A stretch of 33,084 nt of DNA, from the NCBI GenBank assembly GCA_026991535.1, contig JALXBH010000318.1, positions 1-33,084 on the forward strand, written 5' to 3'. The position numbers were made by a program, and so were the translations under genes. Of this stretch, positions 8,461-15,446 are shown piece by piece (the stretch's first letter is position 1; the number at the start of each line of letters is the position of its first letter). The notes below the pieces were generated by a model, which saw only the letters and a program-made list of their open reading frames with translations, was not told the origin of the DNA and did no database searches. This DNA comes from Calditrichia bacterium. Lineage in GTDB: Bacteria; Calditrichota; Calditrichia; Calditrichales; J004.

Positions 8461-9471
8461 TCAGGCGATGGGTGAAAAGCCGATGGCTTCCCGCAGTTGG
8501 GTTAAAAAGGGCACGCTGATGGCCCGCGCTTTTTCGGCGCCTTTTTTCAGGGTGGCTTCGATATAGGCCGGGTCTTCCATCAGCCGGTTATAGGTCTCGC
8601 GGTAGGGGGCCAGGTGGGCGTTGAGGTACTCGAACAGCTCCTGCTTGGCCGCGCCCCAGGCGATCCCTTCCTCAAATTTCCTGCGCATGGCGGCGGTTTC
8701 CTCCGGCGAGGCAAAGGCTCTGTAAATCTGAAATACGGCCGAGCTGTCCGGGTCTTTGGGCTGGCCCGGTTCCAGGGAGTTGGTAACGATTTTCATAATC
8801 ATCTTGCGCAACTTCTTTTCCGGAAGAAACAGGGGAATGGTGTTGTTGTAACTTTTGCTCATCTTGCGTCCGTCCAGGCCGGTCAGCACAGCCGTCTCCT
8901 TGCCGACCACCGCCTCGGGCAGCACCAGATGGTTGCCGTAATGGTGGTTAAAGCGCTGGGCGATATCCCTGGCCATTTCGATATGCTGAATCTGATCCCG
9001 CCCCACGGGCACCTTGTTGGCCCTGAACATGAGAATGTCGGCAGCCATCAGGATGGGGTAGGAAAAAAGGCCCATGGTTACCCCTTCCTCCAGGTCTTTT
9101 TTGCCCTTTTGTTCATTCTCCTGCACCACGGCCTTATAGGCGTGGGCGCGGTTCATCAACCCCTTGGCCGTCATGCAGGTTAATATCCAGGTCAGCTCCG
9201 GGATTTCCGGTATATCCGACTGGCGGTAAAAGACCACCTTATCCGGTTCCAGACCGCAGGCCAGCCAGGTGGCGGCTATCTCCCTGGTGGATTGTTTTAA
9301 AAGACCGGGGTCGTGATTTTTTATCAGAGCGTGGTAATCGGCCAGAAAATAAAAGGATTGCACGTTCTCATTGCGGCTGGCCTCGATGGCCGGGCGGATG
9401 GCGCCGGCATAGTTGCCCAGGTGCGGGGTTCCCGTGGTGGTTATACCCGTTAATACGATTTCTTTTTTCAT
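8461..9471 (-). CDS. trpS: Tryptophanyl-tRNA synthetase
   Basis: Class Ic aminoacyl-tRNA synthetase charging tRNA-Trp; 336 aa, as expected. The HIGH-equivalent TGTPHLGNYAGA is at about residues 12-23 and the KMSKS loop is present as GRKMSKSYNN. The tryptophan/ATP-site elements GLFSYPILMAADILMF and GRDQIQHIEMARDIA are also intact. It is the first gene of the five-gene operon running to cmk. No attenuator-like leader or T-box was recognised in the 200 bp upstream. Confidence 0.96.
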   Translation of the reverse strand: MKKEIVLTGITTTGTPHLGNYAGAIRPAIEASRNENVQSFYFLADYHALIKNHDPGLLKQSTREIAATWLACGLEPDKVVFYRQSDIPEIPELTWILTCMTAKGLMNRAHAYKAVVQENEQKGKKDLEEGVTMGLFSYPILMAADILMFRANKVPVGRDQIQHIEMARDIAQRFNHHYGNHLVLPEAVVGKETAVLTGLDGRKMSKSYNNTIPLFLPEKKLRKMIMKIVTNSLEPGQPKDPDSSAVFQIYRAFASPEETAAMRRKFEEGIAWGAAKQELFEYLNAHLAPYRETYNRLMEDPAYIEATLKKGAEKARAISVPFLTQLREAIGFSPIA

Positions 9472-9582
9472 GGATCATCCGTGTGGTTTTTGCAAAGATG
9501 GCAAATGTACAAAAAGCCGGGGATTGTTTCCATTGTTTAAAGGGATGAAAAAGCTGCCCGCCGCGCGAATCGTATATTCTTT

Positions 9583-9597
9583 TTGACCGCCCGGTCA
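9583..9597. promoter_or_regulatory. Possible operator, TGACC-GCCC-GGTCA
   Basis: A perfect 5-bp inverted repeat with a 4-base spacer lies in the 201 bp spacer between divergent trpS and the serine hydrolase gene. Its shape resembles sites bound by TetR-type repressors, and TATACT follows three bases after it. No regulator gene is adjacent. Weak evidence. Confidence 0.25.
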
Positions 9598-9672
9598 TTT
9601 ATACTTGCCTCGAATGGACGCGCCTTTAAATTCCGCCTGATATGAACAAAAGATAATAGGGAGAAGAATGAT

Positions 9673-10749
9673 ATGGCAAGACCGGTGAATGGGAGCGGCG
9701 GGATCGCCTTACTTATTATCCTGGCGATTTTCTCCGCCTGCGCCAAAGGTACCCAGCCCGCCGGGGAAAACCCCGGCCCGCGGCAAAAACTGGAAAATGA
9801 GATACGCAAGGAGCTGGATAATTATGAGACGGACGCCGATTTTACCCTGATGGTCGAATCGGCCAACGGAAAGCGCTTTTCCCATAGCACGGGAAGTTCC
9901 GGAGAAAGCGTTTTGTACCGTTCCGCCTCCACCTCAAAACTGGTGACGGCGGTGGTTATCCTGACCCTGGTGGAAGACAGCCTGTTGAGCCTGGAGGATC
10001 ATCCCGGCGACTATATTCCCTCCTGGCCCGATACGGGCAATCTTGCCGCGATTACCCTCAGGCATCTGCTGAGTTTTACCTCGGGGCTGGCTGATAAGCC
10101 CTTTTGCCTGAACCTGCCTTCGGCCGATTTTGAAGAGTGCGTGGCGCGGATTGCCGGGGTAAATGCGAACGCCCGGCCGCCGGGCGAAGAGTTTTTCTAT
10201 TCTCCCGGCCATCTTCAGGTGGCGGGTCTGATGGCGGTAAAGGCTTCGGGCCTTGCTTCCTGGCAGGAGTTGTTTACGCGTTTTAAATCGAAAACCGGTC
10301 TGTTCCCCAACGGCAACTATGATTTGCCCTCCCTGCAAAACCCGAGGCTGGCCGGCGGTATGCACTGGAACGCCGCCGAATATCTGGCTTTTTTAAGGGC
10401 GCTTTATGAGCAGCGGATTCTTGGCGCCGGGCTGATCGCGCAAATGACCGAAGACCAGCTGCGGGGCGCCGCCATCGGCTATTCCCCCTCGCTGGCAGCG
10501 ATAGGGGAGGACTGGCACTACGGTTTCGGGCTTTGGATAGAATGTCATGATAACCCGTTTAACTGCAACCGGACGACACGCGTCTCCAGTCCCGGGGCCT
10601 ATGGGGCCTATCCCTTTATCGACTATGAGAATAGGTATTATGGTATTCTGGCCCGGGAGGGCGCTTACGGAACCTTTGACAAGGGCTACCGGCTTTTTGA
10701 AAGCATAGCGCCAAAACTGGAAGAGTGGGCCTTGATGAGCGACGATTGA
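9673..10749 (+). CDS. Beta-lactamase-like serine hydrolase, predicted lipoprotein
   Basis: A 358-aa exported protein of the serine beta-lactamase/DD-peptidase (class C-like) superfamily. The signal ends in a lipobox (ILAIFSAC, Cys about residue 24). The catalytic Ser86-x-x-Lys89 is seen in YRSASTSKLV, followed by LEDHPGDYIPSWP and the usual LRHLLSFTSGL. The second motif, normally Tyr-x-Asn, reads FFYSPGHLQ, so the Tyr is kept but the Asn is replaced. The third-motif region reads SSPGAYGAYPFIDYENRYY. These features suggest an esterase or peptidase relative rather than a true antibiotic beta-lactamase; the substrate is unknown. AGGGAG precedes the ATG. It converges on the CYTH gene with a 15 bp gap. 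Confidence 0.8.
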   Translation: MARPVNGSGGIALLIILAIFSACAKGTQPAGENPGPRQKLENEIRKELDNYETDADFTLMVESANGKRFSHSTGSSGESVLYRSASTSKLVTAVVILTLVEDSLLSLEDHPGDYIPSWPDTGNLAAITLRHLLSFTSGLADKPFCLNLPSADFEECVARIAGVNANARPPGEEFFYSPGHLQVAGLMAVKASGLASWQELFTRFKSKTGLFPNGNYDLPSLQNPRLAGGMHWNAAEYLAFLRALYEQRILGAGLIAQMTEDQLRGAAIGYSPSLAAIGEDWHYGFGLWIECHDNPFNCNRTTRVSSPGAYGAYPFIDYENRYYGILAREGAYGTFDKGYRLFESIAPKLEEWALMSDD

Positions 10750-10764
10750 AGAACGGGGCTCTGT

Positions 10765-11232
10765 TTACTTTTCCTCCCACGTGCCGTAAGGATGGGCGCT
10801 GAGCCAGGCGTTGTAATATCTTTTGTCGCCGCTCACCTCCCGGCCCACCCAGGCGGGCTTTTCAAAAGGCTGATCTTCAGCCTCCAGCTCCACCTCGGCC
10901 AAAACCAACCCCGCATTGACGCCGTGAAAAACATCCACTTCCCAAACAAGTCCGTCCGCGGGGATACGGTAGCGGGTTTTTTCGATGATATGCGGCAGGC
11001 ATAACTTCAGTAGTTGCTCCGCGTCACCGGCGGGGATGGCATACTCAAACTCCGGGCGGCTCAGTCCCTCTGTTTTACCCTTGATGGTGATAAAGGCGTC
11101 CGTATCGCTGATACGCACGCGCACATTGCGCAGGGGGTCGGTGGAGAGATAGCCCTGACGGTAGACCGTTCCACCCCCGGGTGGATTCCAACCCTCTTTT
11201 ACCAAAAATTTTCGCTCGATTTCCGTAGCCAT
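10765..11232 (-). CDS. CYTH domain protein (triphosphate tunnel metalloenzyme)
   Basis: A 155-aa single-domain member of the CYTH/TTM superfamily. The diagnostic EIERKFLV (ExExK) opens the protein. Alternating basic and acidic residues of the tunnel follow (RVRISDTDAFITIKGK, RPEFEYAIP, KTRYRIP, WEVDVFHG, LAEVELE, GREVSGDKRYYN). Known members hydrolyse inorganic triphosphate or thiamine triphosphate, or cyclise ATP; the fold does not tell which. The short length fits bacterial tripolyphosphatase-like forms. The ATG at 11232 places the ExExK motif at the usual residues 4-8. Its upstream region is shared with the large receptor gene. Confidence 0.9.
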   Translation of the reverse strand: MATEIERKFLVKEGWNPPGGGTVYRQGYLSTDPLRNVRVRISDTDAFITIKGKTEGLSRPEFEYAIPAGDAEQLLKLCLPHIIEKTRYRIPADGLVWEVDVFHGVNAGLVLAEVELEAEDQPFEKPAWVGREVSGDKRYYNAWLSAHPYGTWEEK

Positions 11233-11319
11233 GATTTTTTCCTTTTTAACAAATTGCCGGACATTTTCCGGAAAATACCGGCTGGTAACTTTATCAATAA
11301 AACAAGAAGAGGCAATCTA

Positions 11320-11454
11320 ATGAAAATTACGTCACGGTCAAATTCCCGCATGCCGGACAAGGGGATGCCGGAACGGAAGCACATGCTGGAAGTGGTACCG
11401 CTTTTCCTTACTGAAAAATCTATTTCCAATTATAGCGCTCATCACTTATCTTAG
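11320..11454 (+). CDS. Candidate 44-codon leader peptide upstream of receptor kinase
   Basis: A short ORF in the spacer before the first receptor kinase. AGAAGAGG (11305-11312) lies seven bases before its ATG, and its stop is 16 bp before the kinase ATG. It encodes MKITSRSNSRMPDKGMPERK and a hydrophobic/polar remainder ending SAHHLS. No homology is recognised. The repeated MP-x-K/R pattern reflects a DNA direct repeat (ATGCCGGA at 11350 and 11365, ATGCTGGA at 11383). It may be a leader peptide, a small protein or chance. Confidence 0.25.
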   Translation: MKITSRSNSRMPDKGMPERKHMLEVVPLFLTEKSISNYSAHHLS

Positions 11455-11470
11455 CGCGGGGAGCAGGTTA

Positions 11471-14400
11471 ATGAAAAAAGCTTTTATTTTATCCTTTGTC
11501 ATAGTGTTTTGGGCTTCGGCTGACGATCTGTCGTTTAAACATCTTACCGTGGAAGACGGACTTTCCCAGGGGTCGATTTACGAGATTGTGCAGGATAGCA
11601 GCGGCTATCTGTGGTTTGCCACGGAGGATGGACTGAACCGTTACGACGGTTATGGTTTTAAGATATATCGCAATGATCCGGCGGATTCCACCTCGCTGGT
11701 CAACAATTTTATTCGCGCCATGAGCGTGGCGCCGGATGGCACAATCTGGCTGGGGAGCTATCGCGGACTCTGTATCTATAATCCGCAAAAAGATAGTTTT
11801 GAGCCGTCACCCGTTAAAATCCTGAGAAACAGCAATATCAGCGCCATCGATATATTGAACAGGCAATGGGCCTATATCGGCACCTATAATTCGCTTTTTG
11901 CGCTGTACAACTTTAAAACGGGGGAAACCCATGTTGTTGGCCGGATCGATACCCTGCGCGCGGTAACATCGGGCATAACCAGCTATGCCAACGGCAGCGT
12001 GATGGTTGGCGATACTCTGTATGTGGGCAGCCAGTTGGGCATAATAAAATATTTTTCCGCGCAAAAGAAGCTGCGTATTGTGCCCTGGCGTAAGGATCAG
12101 CCGGGTTTTAATATACAAATCACCTCTAATCATGCCCTGCTTAACGATGACGAAATTATCTTTGGCAGCGCCAGCGACGGCCTTATTATCTATTCGATCC
12201 GTTCCGGCAAATGGCGCTACCAGCCGGAGTATCTGACCGCACTGACAGGAAATAGCGAGATCATCGATATCTATCGCGACAAAGAGGGTGTCATCTGGCT
12301 GGCCACCCAACACCGGGGTATCATCCGCTGGGATATCAAAGCCGGAAAGGCCGCCAATTACCGCTATAAAAAGGACAGACCCGAAAGTCTGAGCGGAAAT
12401 TTTATCGAATCCCTGTTTATGGACCGCGAGGGTACCCTGTGGGTGGGCAGTAACGCCAACGGCCTGAATTTTTATAATCCCCTTTTACATAAGTTTAAAC
12501 TCGTCAACCGATCCAGCCGTCCGGCGGGACTGAGCGACGATATGATATACGCCCTGTACAGCGCGCCCTATCGCGGCCGCGATCATATCTGGGTGGGGAC
12601 GGACAAGGGGGGCCTGAACCTTTATGACCCGCGCACGGGGCGGGTTACGGTTTTTCAACCCGATCCGCGAAAAGCCCACGCCATACCGGGGACTTCCGTG
12701 CGCGCCGTATACCGGGATCGCAAACAACGTTATTGGATAGGCCTTGCCGACGATGGTCTGGCCCGTTTCGACCCGGAAAAGAACCGGTTTTACCGGGTGA
12801 AAGCCTTTGACCAACGCAGTATCCGTACCATAGGCGAGGATTCCTCGGCTTCGGGAAATTATTTATGGGTGGGAACATCGGGCTCCGGTTTGTATCGCTA
12901 TCATACGCCCACCGGCCGGGTGAAGCGCTATTCCGTGGAAATGAACGGTTCTCCCTTTAAGGCATATGATGTGCGGGCCTGGCTTACGGATAAGACGGGC
13001 ATAGCCTGGATCGGAACGTTTGACAACGGCTTACATCGTTTTGATCCCCGCGCGGATCGTTTTACCATTTATAACAATATCCCGGACGACAGCCTGAGCC
13101 TGAGCCATAATATCGTCCTTTCCCTGTGTGAACAATGGACGGACGGCCAGCAATATATCTGGGCCGGCACGGCCGACGGATTGAACCGCCTGCATGTGGC
13201 CACGGGCAAAATATGGCGCATAAGGGAAAAAGACGGTCTGCCTAACGGGGTTGTCTATTCCGTGCGCACCGATGAAGACGGCATGCTCTGGCTGACCACC
13301 AATATGGGCCTGAGCCGTTTCGATCCCCGAAGCGGCCGCTTTCGTTCCTTTACCACCGATGACGGACTGCAAAGCATGGAATTTAACGTGGGCGCCTCCT
13401 GGGGGGACGCATCCGGGAATATCTATGTGGGAGGCATAAACGGCTTTAACATCTTTAATCCGCGCGATATCCGGGAAAACCCCTACCGTCCCCCGGTGGT
13501 TATAAACCGCTTTAGTATTTTCAACAATCCGGTTCCCTTTAAAACGACCATAGAACTGAATTACGATCAGGATTTCTTCTCCTTGGAGTTTGCCGCGCTC
13601 TCCTTCCTGGCTCCGGGGAAAAACCGCTACGCCTATATGATGGAAGGCTTTGACAAGGAATGGATATATTCAGGAACAAGGCGTTATGCCGGTTATACCA
13701 ATCTGGATCCGGGACGTTACATTTTCCGCGTAAAGGCCTCCAACAATGACGGGGTATGGAATGACAGCGGCGCCGCCGTTTCGCTGGAGATTGCTCCGCC
13801 CCCCTGGCGCACGGGCTGGGCTTACCTGTTTTATCTGATCGCCGTCATCGGACTGGTGAAGGGCGGGCAGTGGGTTGTCGCCAATCGTAAAAGCCTTATG
13901 GCCCTGCGGAAAAGACGTATTTCCCATTACAAACTTCTGGAACTGGTTGGCGAGGGGGGCCTGGGTTCCGTCTTTCGCGCGGTGGATACCAACACCGATA
14001 AAATAGTGGCCGTTAAGCTGTTGCGCCGGGAGCTGGCCAATGACCCCGAAAACCGGCGCCGTTTTCAAAACGAGGGGCAGCTGCTGGCGCAGTTGGATCA
14101 TCCCCATGTGATCCGTGCCTTTGAAATCGGTCAGCTTAAAAATGAAATGTATCTGGCCATGGAGTTCCTGCCCGGGCCGACCCTGGCGGAACATAACCGG
14201 CAAGGCGCGCCGCTGGCCCAGGAAGAGGTGTTGCGGCTGAGCCGCGAAATACTGATGGGCCTGCAGGCCATTCACGCCCGGGATATCATTCACCGTGACC
14301 TTAAAACGGCCAACATCATGTTTGACGGCCGCGGGCGCTTGCGTATCATGGATTTCGGTCTGGCCCGCTCGCATCTGGTGAGCCTGATGACCACCATGGG

Positions 14401-14737
14401 CACGGTGATGGGCACCCTGGGCTTTGTGGCGCCGGAACAGATCACCAACGCCGATATAGACCAGCGGGTGGATATCTTTGCCTTTGGCGTTATTTTATAT
14501 GATATGCTCTGCGGGCAACTACCCTTTAGCGGGGAAAATGAGATGGCCCTGATCCATGCCGTGTTCAGTACGGTACCGCCGCCGCCTTCCTCGCTACGGG
14601 ATGATATTGTCCCCGGCTGGGATGCCCTTGTGGCCCGTTGCCTGGAAAAGAGTCCGGCCGATCGCTATGAGCAGGCCAGGGATGTGCTTATTGATTTAGA
14701 CAGGATGGCGGAGGAGAATAAAATTGAGGCTTCCTGA
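11471..14737 (+). CDS. Receptor Ser/Thr kinase: propeller ectodomain, Y_Y_Y domain, TM, Hanks kinase
   Basis: A 1088-aa predicted inner-membrane signalling receptor. A signal peptide (residues 1-17, ending WASA) is followed by at least eleven Reg_prop repeats of the W-x-G-T-x-x-G-L-x-x-Y/F-D/N-P type (for example GYLWFATEDGLNRYD, HIWVGTDKGGLNLYDP, GIAWIGTFDNGLHRFDP). These should fold as periplasmic beta-propellers. A Y_Y_Y domain spans about 700-778 and a single membrane helix about 783-804, followed by a basic stretch. The C-terminal kinase starts near Tyr820: Gly-loop GEGGLG at 827-832, VAVK Lys849, HRDLKTAN with Asp943, DFG Asp961, APEQ. All catalytic residues are present. Known Bacteroides hybrid sensors use this ectodomain with a histidine kinase; here it is a eukaryotic-like kinase. 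The gene overlaps the next by 14 bp. Confidence 0.9.
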   Translation: MKKAFILSFVIVFWASADDLSFKHLTVEDGLSQGSIYEIVQDSSGYLWFATEDGLNRYDGYGFKIYRNDPADSTSLVNNFIRAMSVAPDGTIWLGSYRGLCIYNPQKDSFEPSPVKILRNSNISAIDILNRQWAYIGTYNSLFALYNFKTGETHVVGRIDTLRAVTSGITSYANGSVMVGDTLYVGSQLGIIKYFSAQKKLRIVPWRKDQPGFNIQITSNHALLNDDEIIFGSASDGLIIYSIRSGKWRYQPEYLTALTGNSEIIDIYRDKEGVIWLATQHRGIIRWDIKAGKAANYRYKKDRPESLSGNFIESLFMDREGTLWVGSNANGLNFYNPLLHKFKLVNRSSRPAGLSDDMIYALYSAPYRGRDHIWVGTDKGGLNLYDPRTGRVTVFQPDPRKAHAIPGTSVRAVYRDRKQRYWIGLADDGLARFDPEKNRFYRVKAFDQRSIRTIGEDSSASGNYLWVGTSGSGLYRYHTPTGRVKRYSVEMNGSPFKAYDVRAWLTDKTGIAWIGTFDNGLHRFDPRADRFTIYNNIPDDSLSLSHNIVLSLCEQWTDGQQYIWAGTADGLNRLHVATGKIWRIREKDGLPNGVVYSVRTDEDGMLWLTTNMGLSRFDPRSGRFRSFTTDDGLQSMEFNVGASWGDASGNIYVGGINGFNIFNPRDIRENPYRPPVVINRFSIFNNPVPFKTTIELNYDQDFFSLEFAALSFLAPGKNRYAYMMEGFDKEWIYSGTRRYAGYTNLDPGRYIFRVKASNNDGVWNDSGAAVSLEIAPPPWRTGWAYLFYLIAVIGLVKGGQWVVANRKSLMALRKRRISHYKLLELVGEGGLGSVFRAVDTNTDKIVAVKLLRRELANDPENRRRFQNEGQLLAQLDHPHVIRAFEIGQLKNEMYLAMEFLPGPTLAEHNRQGAPLAQEEVLRLSREILMGLQAIHARDIIHRDLKTANIMFDGRGRLRIMDFGLARSHLVSLMTTMGTVMGTLGFVAPEQITNADIDQRVDIFAFGVILYDMLCGQLPFSGENEMALIHAVFSTVPPPPSSLRDDIVPGWDALVARCLEKSPADRYEQARDVLIDLDRMAEENKIEAS

Positions 14738-15446
14738 AAACTGGGAAAACTTTTTGGCGGCGGATTTGGATATCCCCCGTTTTTATATGGAACTGGACAA
14801 CTTCCTGATGCAACACACGCCGGGCATTCCCGCCGGGCCGCTTATCTTTCATGTGTTTAAGCGGGTTGCCCCCCGGGGGGTGAAGTGTGTGCTGTTCGGG
14901 GAAGACCCCTATCCGCGGGCCTCCTCGGCCAACGGTATCGCCTTTTGGGATGAAGAGATAAAAAGCTGGCAGGATAAAACCAACGGTAATTCGCTGAAAA
15001 ACATGCTCAAGGCCCTGTTGGTGGCCCGGGGCTGGGCCGGCTACGAGACGCCCATTGCCCGTTGCCGCGAAATTGCCCGGGAAAAAAAGCTGCCCGCGCC
15101 GGCGACCCTGTTCGGCAACTGGCTGGAACAGGGCGTCTTTTTGCTGAACACCTCCCTGACCTTTTCCGGACCGCGGGCCAAGAAAGCCCACTTTGCTTTT
15201 TGGCAGCCCTTTCATAAAGCGGTGATCCGCGCCCTGAACCGCCGGGAGGAGTCCGCGCCATACTATATTTTGTGGGGCCAAAAAGCCCGGCGCTGGCTGC
15301 CGGTCATCAATGAAACCATCGACAGCCCGGATAAGGTGATCCTTCAGGGGCACCCCACCTTTATACACCAGTTTCTGAAAAAGGAGGAGCCTTCCTATTC
15401 GCCCTTTACCGAAATCGAATTCCGAACGGGAATGAAATGGTTGTAG
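14724..15446 (+). CDS. Divergent family-1-like uracil-DNA glycosylase
   Basis: A 240-aa member of the uracil-DNA glycosylase superfamily, closest by eye to family 1 (Ung). The water-activating motif, usually GQDPYH, reads GEDPYP (near residue 56), keeping the catalytic Asp and the thymine-excluding Tyr. NSLKNMLKAL, WLEQGVFLLNTSLTF, LWGQKARRWL and the C-terminal GHPTF (canonical HPSPLS) all align in order. The changes at Gln/Glu and His/Pro and in the last loop make the substrate range uncertain. The start is TTG at 14724 with a strong GGAGGAG seven bases upstream, inside the end of the first receptor kinase gene. Its own end overlaps the second receptor start by 10 bp, so the three genes are probably co-translated. 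Confidence 0.8.
   Translation: MRLPENWENFLAADLDIPRFYMELDNFLMQHTPGIPAGPLIFHVFKRVAPRGVKCVLFGEDPYPRASSANGIAFWDEEIKSWQDKTNGNSLKNMLKALLVARGWAGYETPIARCREIAREKKLPAPATLFGNWLEQGVFLLNTSLTFSGPRAKKAHFAFWQPFHKAVIRALNRREESAPYYILWGQKARRWLPVINETIDSPDKVILQGHPTFIHQFLKKEEPSYSPFTEIEFRTGMKWL

Noticed and set aside
9472-9672. T-box or tryptophan attenuator before trpS
   Set aside because: No run of Trp codons in a leader, no T-box sequence and no terminator/antiterminator pair could be found.
9673-10749. Antibiotic-resistance beta-lactamase
   Set aside because: The Tyr-x-Asn motif is missing and the protein is a lipoprotein of the wider serine hydrolase group; resistance cannot be supported.
10765-11232. Class IV adenylate cyclase as a firm call for the CYTH protein
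   Set aside because: The fold is shared with triphosphatases and thiamine triphosphatases; short length and motifs do not decide for cyclase activity.
13670-14374. 234-codon minus-strand ORF inside the first receptor kinase
   Set aside because: Antisense to the kinase domain with all catalytic motifs; no independent evidence.
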